The translations under genes were made by a program, and so were the position numbers. Of a stretch of 64,000 nt of DNA, positions 1 through 8,159 are shown one piece after another; within the stretch, counting starts at the first letter, position 1, and each line of letters begins with the position of its first letter. This DNA is from Meiothermus cerbereus DSM 11376 (lineage in GTDB: Bacteria; Deinococcota; Deinococci; Deinococcales; Thermaceae). The notes under the pieces were generated by a model. The model was not told the origin of the DNA. It saw nothing but the letters and a program-made list of their open reading frames with translations, and ran no database searches. Where the stretch lies: the NCBI RefSeq assembly GCF_000620065.1, contig NZ_KK211062.1:1-64000 (forward strand), given 5' to 3'.

Positions 1-68
1 TCTATCTCCAGGAGCACCCCGAGGTCATCCGGGGGGTGGCGGGGTTCGGGTGGATTCCTGAAGAATGA
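1..68 (+). CDS. 3' end of an unidentified protein (partial)
   Basis: An open frame enters from the left edge and ends at TGA 66-68. It encodes about 21 C-terminal residues rich in acidic and aromatic side chains (ending GWIPEE). The frame has the local GC-rich codon style and stops just before a MITE-like repeat. Too little is present to name a family. It would converge on citrate synthase. Confidence 0.45.
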   Translation, partial: YLQEHPEVIRGVAGFGWIPEE

Positions 69-90
69 CTATCTATCTAAGGTTGGTATA

Positions 91-217
91 ATACCGGATT
101 CAAAAAGATAATCTTCAAACAAAAAGCGCTAAGAGGCTATCTTTTTGAATCCTAGAGCACTCCCTTCGGTCGGGTTATTTCGTCACCGTTCGGTGACGAA
201 ATAACCGAATCTGGTAT
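91..217 (-). mobile_element. MITE-like repeat, short form (copy A)
   Basis: This is a 127-bp element bounded by ATACCGGATTC on the left and GAATCTGGTAT on the right, an imperfect terminal inverted repeat, with TA-rich flanks. Inside it has a long palindrome built on TTCGTCACCG/CGGTGACGAA and a second inverted repeat at the other end (GGATTCAAAAAGATA and its complement). It is the reverse orientation of the copies at 4111, 15875, 34772 and 63303, and lacks the 31-nt module of the long copies. It encodes nothing plausible, so I read it as a non-autonomous transposable element. Confidence 0.85.
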
Positions 218-362
218 AAATGCCAGATTCCCACGAGTGCCGCCCATTCAGGCCCTAGCATCCGTGGGAACCCCGGCTATTTATCGCAGCGCATCTTTGT
301 TAAGCCCGATTGACTCCCTTCGGTCGGGGCCGTCTAAACAATCTTGCCAAACCTGTCTTTGG
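218..362. other. Non-coding gap with an 8-bp inverted repeat
   Basis: No gene is supported here. TTCCCACG (228-235) and CGTGGGAA (263-270) form a perfect 8-bp inverted repeat around a 27-nt loop, and a short GGTCGGGG-rich stretch follows near 322-332. The gap lies between convergent genes and might carry the citrate synthase transcript end, but no run of T marks a standard terminator. Confidence 0.4.
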
Positions 363-1505
363 CTAGCGCTTGGACAGGGGCTTATAGGGCAGATCCAGCT
401 TACCGGTGTAGTGGGAGTCTGGGCGCAGTAGGCGGTTATCCACTTTGGTGTACTCGAGGATGTGCGCGCACCAGCCCGAGATGCGGGCCACCGCAAAAAT
501 GGGCGTGAAGAACTCGAGCGGGTAGCCCAGGTCGGAGTACACCACCCCAGAGTAGAAATCGACGTTCGGGTAGATGCCTTTGGGGTTGTAGATGGCACCC
601 GCCTGGCGCTCGAGCTCCTTCAAAATGGCGTACTCCTTGCTGTGGCCGTGCTTGGACGCTACCTCTCCCGCGTACTTGTCCAGCACCCCAGCCCTGGGGT
701 CGTAGGACTTGTATACCCGGTGGCCCATGCCCATTACCCGGCCCCTGCGGGCCTGCAGGTCGGCCAGCCAGGACGCGACGTTCTCGGGTGCGCCAATCTC
801 GGCAATCATCTTCATCACGGCCTCGTTGGCCCCGCCGTGCCGAGGCCCTTTGAGCGCGCCTACCGCCGCCACAATGGAGCTATAGATGTCGGTCTGGGTA
901 GAGTAGGTCGCGATGGCGGTAAAGGTAGAGGCATTAAAGCCGTGTTCGGCCTGCAAAATCAGGGCTACGTCCATCAGTTTGGTCTCTTCCTTGCTGGGCA
1001 ATTTGCCGTTGGACATGTAAAGGAAGTTGGCCGCGTGGGACAAGCCTTTGCGGGGGGCAAGAATTTTCTGCCCCTCCCGGTGGCGCTTGGTGGCCGCTAC
1101 GATGGTGGCAAACTTGGCGATCAGCGAGAGTGATTTCTCGTAAAGGGCCTCGGGCGAGACGTCGCCTTCGGTGGGGTCGGTCATGCCCAGCTCGCTCACC
1201 GCCGTACGGAGCATGGACATGGGGTGGGCATCGCGGGGGAACTGTTTGATTTGCTTGATGACGGAAGGCGGCAAAGCCCGCAGCGAGGCCAGCCTGGCAC
1301 TGAAGGCCTTAAGCTCCGCTTTGTTGGGTAGGTGGCCGTGCAGAAGTAGGTAGGTTACCTCCTCGAAAGTGGAGTACTCGGCCAGATCCTGGATTTTGTA
1401 GCCAGCATAGTACAGGCGACCCTGATCGCCATCGATAAAGCACAGGCTGCTTTCGGTGAAAATGACGTCTTCCAGACCTCGAGCAATGGTTACGGTTGCG
1501 CTCAT
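363..1505 (-). CDS. gltA: Citrate synthase
   Basis: Condenses acetyl-CoA and oxaloacetate to citrate, the entry step of the TCA cycle, in the cytosol. The 380-residue product is the usual length for the short bacterial type. The catalytic triad is visible: His223 in PRHGGANEA, His262 in [12 protein letters not shown] and Asp316 in NVDFYSG. The start is supported by AAGGAG placed 7 nt before ATG, one of the clearest Shine-Dalgarno sites in this part of the window. The E1-like gene ends 61 bp upstream on the same strand, so the two may be cotranscribed. The ring of active-site residues leaves little doubt; 2-methylcitrate synthase is the only close alternative. Confidence 0.96.
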   Translation of the reverse strand: MSATVTIARGLEDVIFTESSLCFIDGDQGRLYYAGYKIQDLAEYSTFEEVTYLLLHGHLPNKAELKAFSARLASLRALPPSVIKQIKQFPRDAHPMSMLRTAVSELGMTDPTEGDVSPEALYEKSLSLIAKFATIVAATKRHREGQKILAPRKGLSHAANFLYMSNGKLPSKEETKLMDVALILQAEHGFNASTFTAIATYSTQTDIYSSIVAAVGALKGPRHGGANEAVMKMIAEIGAPENVASWLADLQARRGRVMGMGHRVYKSYDPRAGVLDKYAGEVASKHGHSKEYAILKELERQAGAIYNPKGIYPNVDFYSGVVYSDLGYPLEFFTPIFAVARISGWCAHILEYTKVDNRLLRPDSHYTGKLDLPYKPLSKR

Positions 1506-1566
1506 AGACTCTCCTTAAGCTTTCCCGACTGCAGTCGGCTATAGCCTGTGTATTGTATCGCGCTTT

Positions 1567-2367
1567 TTACACCGAAATACCGCACCAAAGCTCATAATCT
1601 TGCAGTGTAGTTACACTAGGGTGTTCGCCACACACCCCACAGTCCGGGCGACGGGGAAAACCAAGGCGGCGGAAGCGCGCCTGCAAGCCGTCGTAGAGCA
1701 GAAGCTGGCCGGACAGCACCTCTCCCAGCCCCAGCAGCACCTTGAGCGCCTCGGTAGCCATCAGGCTGCCAATCACGCCGGGAAGCACCCCAAACACCCC
1801 GGCTTCCGCACAGTTCGGAACCGCTCCAGGCCTGGGTGGCTGGGGAAACAAACAGCGGTAACAGGGTCCTCCCTGGTAATGAAAAACCGAGAGCTGGCCC
1901 TCAAACTGGTGAATGGCCCCGTAAACCAGCGGTTTATCCAGCAAAACACAGGCGTCGTTGATCAGGTAGCGAGTAGGAAAGTTGTCGGTGCAGTCGATGA
2001 TGAGGTCGTAAGGCTCCAGCAGCCCTAATGCGTTTTCGGAAGTAATGCGCTGGGCATGAGCTTCAACATGGGTATGCGGGTTGATGCTTTCCAGTCTATT
2101 TTTTGCCACTTCGGCCTTGCGCTGTCCGATAGATGCGGTATCGAACAGTACCTGCCGCTGCAGGTTGGAGAGGTCCACCCTATCCATTTCTACCAGACCC
2201 AATCGGCCCACCCCCGCTGCGGCCAGGTACATGAGCACCGGCGAGCCCAGGCCGCCTGCGCCCACCACCAGCACCGAGCTTTGCTTGAGCCTGGCCTGGC
2301 CTGCGCCCCCCACCCCTGGCAGCACGATGTGGCGGGCGTAACGATCCAGCTCCTCCTTAGTCCACAT
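1567..2367 (-). CDS. ttuC: ThiF/MoeB-family E1-like adenylyltransferase (TtuC-like)
   Basis: Adenylates the C-terminal glycine of ubiquitin-like sulfur carriers. In Thermus a single enzyme, TtuC, serves TtuB (2-thiolation of tRNA T54), ThiS and MoaD, and this protein is the expected equivalent. Visible features are the nucleotide-binding GAGGLGS at residues 36-42, paired zinc cysteines CYRC (169/172) and CGVC (243/246), and Cys186 in PNCAEAGV at the likely catalytic position. At 266 residues it lacks the rhodanese domain of some MoeB relatives. Its own -10 box (TATAGT, 2374-2379) sits 6 nt before ATG, so it is probably leaderless, although a JAMM peptidase gene ends only 30 bp upstream. MoeB or ThiF would be the alternative name. 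Confidence 0.88.
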   Translation of the reverse strand: MWTKEELDRYARHIVLPGVGGAGQARLKQSSVLVVGAGGLGSPVLMYLAAAGVGRLGLVEMDRVDLSNLQRQVLFDTASIGQRKAEVAKNRLESINPHTHVEAHAQRITSENALGLLEPYDLIIDCTDNFPTRYLINDACVLLDKPLVYGAIHQFEGQLSVFHYQGGPCYRCLFPQPPRPGAVPNCAEAGVFGVLPGVIGSLMATEALKVLLGLGEVLSGQLLLYDGLQARFRRLGFPRRPDCGVCGEHPSVTTLQDYELWCGISV

Positions 2368-2397
2368 ACCAGCACTATAGCAACCCTGCGCAAACGT

Positions 2398-2790
2398 TCA
2401 GTCTTGCTCGAGCCAGACCGGCACTTCTTCCCCTTGCGGTAGCCAAAAAGCCCGCAGGTGTTCTGAACGCATATCGAAGATTACGTAAGGGACACGCCAG
2501 AAGGCCTGGGCACGGTCGGTTTCACTAGGCTGCGCGGGCCCATTGGGGTGGGAGTGAAAAATTGCCACGAGCTCGAGGCCCGCCCGTTCGCTATACCGGA
2601 CTGCTTCGAGGAGGGACTGGGGTTCTGCCTGGTAACGTTCCCAGGGTCGGAGATGAACGTTGGGCAGAGGCCAGACCTGCAAGACCCGTCCGGCCTGGCC
2701 CAGCCATAGCCCCACCCCTTCGCGGGGCAGGGCCGCCCGCAGGTGGGAAAGGGTTTGCTCGAGGCATGCCCTGGACAGGCGCACAATCAT
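2398..2790 (-). CDS. JAMM/MPN+ metallopeptidase (deubiquitinase-like)
   Basis: A 130-residue single-domain Mov34/MPN protein. The zinc site of JAMM isopeptidases is complete: Glu24, then His79, His81, Ser89 and Asp92 in the pattern HxH-x7-SxxD. In bacteria such proteins release or process ubiquitin-like sulfur carriers; in Thermus a JAMM enzyme has been linked to TtuB conjugates. Position supports that role: it lies 30 bp upstream of the E1-like gene and overlaps the preceding DUF2461 gene by 4 bp (ATGA). An alternative is a CysO-cysteine peptidase (Mec) role in cysteine synthesis. Confidence 0.88.
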   Translation of the reverse strand: MIVRLSRACLEQTLSHLRAALPREGVGLWLGQAGRVLQVWPLPNVHLRPWERYQAEPQSLLEAVRYSERAGLELVAIFHSHPNGPAQPSETDRAQAFWRVPYVIFDMRSEHLRAFWLPQGEEVPVWLEQD

Positions 2791-3470
2791 GTCTCTGTGG
2801 GAAGCAACAAAACCTCGCTCAAAAACCGATTGAGCGGCAACAGCCTGCGAAAGGTCTTTTCTACTGTATCCATAAACTCTTCCGAAACAACTATTTCCTC
2901 GGATAGGTTGTACGAGACTGTAAAACTACGCTGCTTCAGGTCTTCGATAAGCGGGTGATGGGGGTCAAAGCCTTTGGGCGGGCGGGTTAGCTTGCCTTCT
3001 CCATCGAGCTTTAGCTTCTTACGGAGCATCAACCAGCGGGGATCCTGGCGGGCAATAGCCGCCCGGATGCGCCGCAGGTTGTCGGGCTCGGGCATCCACA
3101 TTCCGGCTCCCAGAAAGCAGTTGTCGGGCTCCAAATGAATATAAAAGCCCGGCATGTGTACATCTTGCCCCAGGCGGTGGCGAAACTGAGCCGCGGCATG
3201 GGTCTTGTAGGGGGCTTTGTTGGCGCTAAAGCGGGTATCGCGGTGGATGCGAAAGAGACTTTGGGGGCCCGCTACATAGTCGGGGGTTATTTTCTCCAGG
3301 CGCGGAGCGAAATCTGCAATAAAGCGCAGAAACGGCTGCCGAACCCAGGCCTCGTAGCGGGGCTTGTTGGCCTGGAACCACTCCCGCTGGTTGTTGTAGC
3401 GCAACTCGACCAGAAAATGAAAAAGTTCGGAGGAAAAATAAGCTTGCTTGGTACCCTTGACAGCGGCCAT
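2787..3470 (-). CDS. DUF2461 / TIGR02453 family protein
   Basis: A 227-residue cytosolic protein of a widespread family with no assigned reaction. Family hallmarks visible are an N-terminal FHFLVELRYNNQREWF-type segment, the RIHRDTRFSANKAPYKTHAAA stretch (split here as RIHRDTRFS and NKAPYKTH), and an aromatic-rich FYIHLEPDNCFLGAGMWMP-like core. It is translationally coupled to the JAMM gene (ATGA overlap 2787-2790), so it may belong to the same ubiquitin-like functional unit; that link is inference. ATG at 3470 was chosen because homology-like sequence begins within about ten residues of it. Confidence 0.8.
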   Translation of the reverse strand: MAAVKGTKQAYFSSELFHFLVELRYNNQREWFQANKPRYEAWVRQPFLRFIADFAPRLEKITPDYVAGPQSLFRIHRDTRFSANKAPYKTHAAAQFRHRLGQDVHMPGFYIHLEPDNCFLGAGMWMPEPDNLRRIRAAIARQDPRWLMLRKKLKLDGEGKLTRPPKGFDPHHPLIEDLKQRSFTVSYNLSEEIVVSEEFMDTVEKTFRRLLPLNRFLSEVLLLPTET

Positions 3471-3539
3471 TGGCGTAACGTTAACGGTTGAATAGTTATA
3501 GGAATTGTTGCTAAGGCTCGAGTTGACCCCAAATTGGGC

Positions 3540-4046
3540 CTAGTTGAGCTGCGCCAGCGCGGCCTGGAGCTGATCCGGGCTCATGTAGCCTCGCACTTCC
3601 CCCAGCAGCTTACCCTTGGAGTCGTAAAAAAAGTTCGAGGGATAGCCGTTCACCCTCAGCGACCTGGAAACCGTGCGCAAGGCATCCTGGTACACCACCG
3701 CGCTGGCAAAACCCCGGGTGTCGTGGAACTGGCGCACCAGTTGGGCCGGCTCGCCGTCGTTCACAAAGGCGAAATGAACATCTGGACGCTGGCGGGCTAT
3801 CGCTTCGAACTCGGGGAGCTGCCGCTGGCAGTAGGTGCACCAGGTAGCCCAAACGGTAAGCACGGTGGGCTTTCCACTCTGGAGCTGTACGCTGCTCCCG
3901 TCGAGGCGGACCAACTGGGCTTGAGGCAAATCCCCAGTTCTTTGCGGGGGAGAGGAAACCAAAGCCAGCACAAGCAGGCCAACTGCAATAAGGCCAACGA
4001 TGCCCAGCTGCAAAGCCGGGGAAAGTTTTTTAGGTGCAGCTTCCAT
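3540..4046 (-). CDS. Membrane-anchored thioredoxin-fold protein (TlpA/ResA-like)
   Basis: A 168-residue protein with one N-terminal membrane helix (about residues 12-30) followed by a thioredoxin fold exposed to the periplasm. The redox motif is WATWCTYC with cysteines 70 and 73, and a GYPSNFFYD cis-proline region lies near the C terminus. Such proteins reduce or oxidise cysteines in c-type cytochromes or other exported proteins. The open frame extends upstream through a MITE-like repeat, but ATG at 4046 is preferred because a TAGACT -10 box (4054-4059) lies 7 nt before it and the residues upstream are repeat-derived. The precise partner is unknown. Confidence 0.85.
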   Translation of the reverse strand: MEAAPKKLSPALQLGIVGLIAVGLLVLALVSSPPQRTGDLPQAQLVRLDGSSVQLQSGKPTVLTVWATWCTYCQRQLPEFEAIARQRPDVHFAFVNDGEPAQLVRQFHDTRGFASAVVYQDALRTVSRSLRVNGYPSNFFYDSKGKLLGEVRGYMSPDQLQAALAQLN

Positions 4047-4110
4047 CCAGATAAGTCTAGCAGGGCGCCAGCCCGTAATGTGTTTACCGCTTCCAAAGGG
4101 CCGGATACTA

Positions 4111-4268
4111 ATACCAGATTCGGTTAGTTCGTCACCGAACGGTGACGAACTAACCCGACCAAAGGGATACGCTTTCTTCGCCGAGCGCAGCGAGGGGCGT
4201 GCTCTAGGATTCAAAAAGATAGCCTCTTAGCGCTTTTTGTTTGAAGATTATCTTTTTGAATCCGGTAT
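4111..4268 (+). mobile_element. MITE-like repeat, long form (copy B)
   Basis: 158 bp from ATACCAGATTCGG to GAATCCGGTAT. Differs from the short form by a 31-nt module between the AAGGG and GCTCT boxes that reads CTTCGCCGAGCGCAGCGAGG at its centre. Lies between the divergent thioredoxin and MFS genes, about 65 bp upstream of the thioredoxin start. Its translation contributes a spurious N-terminal extension to that frame. Confidence 0.88.
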
Positions 4269-4316
4269 AAGGTGGATGACGCCAGTGGCGAGGCGGCGCT
4301 CTCGGCGCCTGGTTGA

Positions 4317-4406
4317 GGGGATGCCGGCCCATAGCATGTTTGCGCTCCAGAGGTTCCCGGTGTAACCGGCCTCGAGGGGGTGGGCGGCGAGAAAAGCCTG
4401 CGCTGA
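4317..4406 (-). pseudogene. Possible relic of a transposase N-terminal HTH
   Basis: A short minus-strand stretch reads like the winged-helix start of IS630-type transposases (HPLEAGYTGNLWSANML). It has no start of its own and no continuation into a transposase core, and lies between MITE copy B and the MFS promoter. If real it is a fragment left by an old insertion. The resemblance is from memory of the family and is weak. Confidence 0.25.
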
Positions 4407-4414
4407 ATCAAGCG

Positions 4415-4420
4415 TATACT
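4415..4420 (+). promoter_or_regulatory. -10 box of leaderless MFS gene
   Basis: TATACT lies 6 nt before GTG 4427. This fixes the likely start well downstream of the first in-frame ATG at 4313, whose 38 codons look non-coding. Confidence 0.65.
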
Positions 4421-4426
4421 GCCCTT

Positions 4427-5704
4427 GTGTCCACCTGGCCCCACGCACCCTCCGATACCAAGCAAGTGGCGATTCCCCCCCTGGTACGAAAAAACACCTG
4501 GCTGCTGGCCATCACCCAGGCCGTGAGCGGAGCGGGTATGCAGCTCGTACCCACCTTTGGGGCCATCCAGGTGGTGCTATTGCTGGGTAATGCCACATTC
4601 GCGGGTCTAGCCACCAGCCTTCTGGCCTTGTCCAGGGTGATGACGGCCTATTTTGTGGGGCGCATGACCGACCGGAGGGGAAGGAAAGCCGGGCTATACC
4701 TGGGATTGTGGCTGGCGCTGGTGGGGGCCTTGCTCATCGGCACCGCCACCCTGTTGGGCTCGTTTGCCCTGTTTGGTGCGGGTGTGCTGGTGTTTGGGAG
4801 TGGGGTGGGGGCCGTCCAGCAGATGCGGGTGGCGGCAGCCGACATGTACCCCCCCAGCCGACGGGCCGAGGGGCTTAGCCTGGTGGCGATGGGTTCGTTG
4901 TTCGGTGCGGGCCTCTCCCCTCTGGTGGTTTGGACGGCTGAGCAGCTGGGGCTGGCCCTGGGGGTGAGCGAGATTGCCCTGGCCTGGCTGATGGTGCCGC
5001 TACTGATCCTACCGAGCTTTTTGCTGGTAAACAGCATTCGACCTGACCCAAAGCAGATGGCCCTCGAGCTCAGCCGCTATTACCCGGCCTGGGCCTTGCA
5101 CAGCACTGCTTCGACCTCGGAAAACCTCGAGCAAAAAGACTTGGCCCGCATCCGGGTTGCCGCCATCCTTACCGCGGTGGTGGTGCAGGGGCAGATGGTC
5201 ATGATGATGGCCATGACCGCCCTGGCCCTCAAGGCCCTCGATTGTAGCCTTTCGCAAATCTCTTTTTCGGTGGCGCTGCACGTAATGGGCATGTTTGCTT
5301 TTTCCTGGCCCATAGGCCGCCTGGCCGACCGCCTGGGCCGCAAGCCGGTGATTATGGCGGGGCTGGTAGTAGCGGGGCTGGGGGCCTTGCTGGTGGGGCT
5401 GGGCGAGGGCTACTGGGTCATCACCGCCGGTACTTTTCTGGTGGGACTGGGCTGGTCAGGGGCTTTTTTGAGCGCCAATACCATGCTGACCGACGTGACG
5501 CCACCCACCCGGCGCGGCCAGGCCATTGGGGTGCTCGACCTGTGGTCCAACACCGCCGGCATGAGCCTGCCCATCCTGGGGGGGCTGATTGTAGAAGGGT
5601 TCGATTTACAAGCGCTGGGCTTTTTTGGCGCCCTTTTGGTGCTGATTCCACTTTACAATTTGTTTCAGGTGCGGGAACAACAACCCGGAGACTACCGCCC
5701 ATAA
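4427..5704 (+). CDS. MFS transporter
   Basis: A 425-residue inner-membrane protein with about twelve hydrophobic segments, typical of major facilitator drug/sugar porters. Two copies of the loop motif are visible, GRMTDRRGRK between helices 2 and 3 and GRLADRLGRK at the equivalent place in the second half, so both halves are intact. The substrate cannot be read from sequence. GTG 4427 is preferred over the upstream ATG because TATACT lies 6 nt before it. The gene ends 9 bp before the helicase gene and may be cotranscribed with it. Confidence 0.88.
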   Translation: MSTWPHAPSDTKQVAIPPLVRKNTWLLAITQAVSGAGMQLVPTFGAIQVVLLLGNATFAGLATSLLALSRVMTAYFVGRMTDRRGRKAGLYLGLWLALVGALLIGTATLLGSFALFGAGVLVFGSGVGAVQQMRVAAADMYPPSRRAEGLSLVAMGSLFGAGLSPLVVWTAEQLGLALGVSEIALAWLMVPLLILPSFLLVNSIRPDPKQMALELSRYYPAWALHSTASTSENLEQKDLARIRVAAILTAVVVQGQMVMMMAMTALALKALDCSLSQISFSVALHVMGMFAFSWPIGRLADRLGRKPVIMAGLVVAGLGALLVGLGEGYWVITAGTFLVGLGWSGAFLSANTMLTDVTPPTRRGQAIGVLDLWSNTAGMSLPILGGLIVEGFDLQALGFFGALLVLIPLYNLFQVREQQPGDYRP

Positions 5705-5713
5705 ACCCAAAGC

Positions 5714-7999
5714 ATGTCGTTGCCCAAAGAACTACTCCCCTACCCTAGCTACGCCGAATGGCTGCGCGACCTTGAAGGCTATGCCGGACAGCTCGCATTT
5801 GTGCGGGTACTGCCCCCACAGCCTCCAGAAAAAGTTCCCTACGACGGCATTTTCTCGGGCGTGCTGATGGCCTTGAGGCTCTACCCCTATCGCTTTCAGG
5901 CTGAGGCCTTGGCCCAGCTCGAGCAGAACCAGCACCTGGTGATGAGCACCTCTACGGCCTCCGGCAAGAGCCTGGTCTTTCAGGTTCCGGTGCTAAAGGC
6001 TTTGCTCGAGGGCCAGACTTCGCTGTTGCTCTATCCCACCAAGGCCCTGGCCCACGACCAGCTCGGGCGCTTAAGGCAGATGGGCAGGGCGCTCGAGGTC
6101 GCCGACAAAGTCTATGCCTACGACGGCGATACCCCCGATTCAGAGCGCAAAAAAGCCAGGGAGATGGGGCAGGCCCTCCTCACCAACCCCGATATGCTGC
6201 ACTTTGGCCTGCTGCCCCGCCACGGGGAGTGGGCCGAGTTTCTCGCTAGGCTGCGGTACATCGTGCTGGACGAACTGCACGCCTACCGGGGAGTGTTTGG
6301 CACACATACCGCCCTGATTCTGCAAAGGCTGTTGCGGCTGGCCTGGCACTACGGGGCTCGCCCCCAGGTGATTGCGGCCAGCGCCACCATCGCCAACCCC
6401 GCCGAGCACGCCCAGAGCCTGACCAGCTTGCCGTTTGCTCAGATCACCGCTAGCCCCCGGGGAGCCGAGCGCGAGTTTGCGGTCTGGGTGCCTAAAGCCC
6501 TGGATAAGGAAGGCAAGAGCCGTCGCAGCCCCAACCTTGAGGCGGCCTTGCTGGCCCGCTATGCCGCCGAGCAGGGGCTGCGCACCCTGATTTTTACCAA
6601 CGCCCGGCGCACCGCCGAGCTGGTCGCCCGCTACGCCGCCGACGAGCGGGTACGGCCCTACCGGGCTGGCTATACCGCTGCCGAACGCAGAAAGCTGGAA
6701 CAGGCTTTGCAGGAAGGCGAAGTTCGAGTGCTGGTGAGCACCAGCGCCCTCGAGCTGGGGGTGGACATTGGGGGGCTGGACGTCGTGGTTCTGTTGGGTT
6801 ATCCGGGCTCGGTGAGCTCGTTTTGGCAGCGGGCCGGGCGGGCCGGACGGGGAACAAGGCGCGCACTGGTGCTCTGGATTCCCCGCGAAGACCCCATGGA
6901 CGCCTATTTTGAACAGCACCCCGAACTGCTCCTGGCAGGCGCGCCCGAGGCGGCCATTGCCGACCCCGACAACCCCACGCTCTTTCCCCTACACGCCCAC
7001 TGCGCCGCACGGGAGTTGCCCATTGCGCTACCCAGCGCTACCCAGGCCCCCGACCCTTTTTACAAACCCTGGCACAACATCCAGCCCCCCCTCATCGAGA
7101 AATACGGACGGCTTTACTCAACCCTGCGAAACCCACACCAGGCCCTGGTTTTGCGGGGGTTTGGCAAGAGTTTTAGCTTGCGCGACAACAGCGGGAAGCT
7201 ACTGGGCACCCTGGATGAGCGCCAGGCCTACTGGGAGGCCCATCCTGGAGCAGTTTATCTGCACCAGGGCGAAACTTACCTGGTGCGCAACCTCGACCCC
7301 GAGCGGCGGGAAATTGTGCTCTTGCCGGGCCTCGAGGACTACTACACCCAGCCCCGGGCCGAGACCGAAATCGAGGTGCTGCAGGGCGAGGAGATTCTGG
7401 AGGGAGTCTGGGTGGGGCCGGTGGTGCTGCGGGAGCGGGTGACGGGCTATGTGAAAAAGCGCTTCATAACCGAGACCGTGCTGGAAGAGGTGGCCCTCTT
7501 GATGCCCGAGCTGACCTTTCAGACCGAGGCGGTCTGGTTTCACCCCTGCGAAGGCCTGGTGGTGCTGCCCACCCTGGAGGAAGCCCGCCAGCCCGACCAG
7601 ACTTTTCTAACCGAAGCCCAGGTGCCCGCGGCCCTCCACGCCCTCGAGCACACCCTGATTGGCCTCTTACCCCTCTTCGTGCTGGCCGAGCGGCAGGACA
7701 TCGGCGGGGTTTCCTATCCCTTCTACCCCCGGCCCCTGCCCTCGAGGGGCGGCCCCACCATCTTCATCTACGATGGTTATCCGGGCGGGGTGGGGTACGC
7801 TCGAGCGGCGGCGCGGCAGTTCTCCCGCTGGATCGCCGCCGCCCGCGACCTGCTACAGCGCTGCCCATGTGAGGAAGGCTGCCCACGTTGCATCCTGTCT
7901 CCCAAGTGCGGCAATGGCAACCAGTATCTGGACAAACAGGCCGCCTTACTGCTGGCCGAGTCGCTTAGTGCCCATTACCGCAGCGGAAAGCCCAACTGA
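5714..7999 (+). CDS. DEAD/DEAH-box helicase with DUF1998 (MrfA/YprA-like)
   Basis: A 761-residue superfamily 2 ATPase. Visible motifs include TASGKS (residues 81-86), the DELH box (186-189), SATIANP (motif III) and QRAGRAGRG (motif VI). The C terminus carries a DUF1998-type cysteine cluster beginning at Cys717 (CPCEEGCPRC and a following cysteine), which in MrfA is needed for activity. Bacillus MrfA is a 3'-5' helicase that repairs mitomycin lesions with the exonuclease MrfB. No MrfB-like gene follows here; only a 39-codon frame overlaps the stop codon. A general DNA repair role is likely, the exact lesion is not known. Confidence 0.88.
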   Translation: MSLPKELLPYPSYAEWLRDLEGYAGQLAFVRVLPPQPPEKVPYDGIFSGVLMALRLYPYRFQAEALAQLEQNQHLVMSTSTASGKSLVFQVPVLKALLEGQTSLLLYPTKALAHDQLGRLRQMGRALEVADKVYAYDGDTPDSERKKAREMGQALLTNPDMLHFGLLPRHGEWAEFLARLRYIVLDELHAYRGVFGTHTALILQRLLRLAWHYGARPQVIAASATIANPAEHAQSLTSLPFAQITASPRGAEREFAVWVPKALDKEGKSRRSPNLEAALLARYAAEQGLRTLIFTNARRTAELVARYAADERVRPYRAGYTAAERRKLEQALQEGEVRVLVSTSALELGVDIGGLDVVVLLGYPGSVSSFWQRAGRAGRGTRRALVLWIPREDPMDAYFEQHPELLLAGAPEAAIADPDNPTLFPLHAHCAARELPIALPSATQAPDPFYKPWHNIQPPLIEKYGRLYSTLRNPHQALVLRGFGKSFSLRDNSGKLLGTLDERQAYWEAHPGAVYLHQGETYLVRNLDPERREIVLLPGLEDYYTQPRAETEIEVLQGEEILEGVWVGPVVLRERVTGYVKKRFITETVLEEVALLMPELTFQTEAVWFHPCEGLVVLPTLEEARQPDQTFLTEAQVPAALHALEHTLIGLLPLFVLAERQDIGGVSYPFYPRPLPSRGGPTIFIYDGYPGGVGYARAAARQFSRWIAAARDLLQRCPCEEGCPRCILSPKCGNGNQYLDKQAALLLAESLSAHYRSGKPN

Positions 8000-8118
8000 T
8001 GAATGAACTTATTGCCCAGATGGTAGATTCGCTCGAGTCCGACCCCAAGGTAACAAGGGTGCTACCAGCTCCCGCGCGGGACGATGCTACCCCCTCACCC
8101 GCAGCAAAACTGCCCTAA
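7999..8118 (+). CDS. Small ORF coupled to the helicase gene (unknown)
   Basis: ATG overlaps the helicase TGA (ATGA) and opens a 39-codon frame ending TAA at 8118. The product starts MNELIAQMVDSLESDPKV, plausibly helical, then becomes Pro/Ala-rich and ends. It may be the N-terminal remnant of a longer partner gene or a genuine small protein. I recognise no family. Confidence 0.35.
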   Translation: MNELIAQMVDSLESDPKVTRVLPAPARDDATPSPAAKLP

Positions 8119-8124
8119 CCCTCA

Positions 8125-8151
8125 TTGACTGGCTTCTGCCGAGAATAGACT
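8125..8151 (+). promoter_or_regulatory. mnmE promoter
   Basis: TTGACT (8125-8130), 15-nt spacer, TAGACT (8146-8151), then 8 nt to the GTG start. The position predicts a leaderless or nearly leaderless mnmE transcript. Confidence 0.55.
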
Positions 8152-8159
8152 AAACCTCT

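Noticed and set aside
4125-4156. Palindrome in the MITE-like element as a terminator
   Set aside because: The 15-bp stem is not followed by a T tract on either strand and occurs upstream of genes as well as downstream.
3540-4214. A 224-residue form of the thioredoxin
   Set aside because: The extra 56 residues are encoded partly by the MITE-like repeat; a leaderless -10 box supports ATG 4046.
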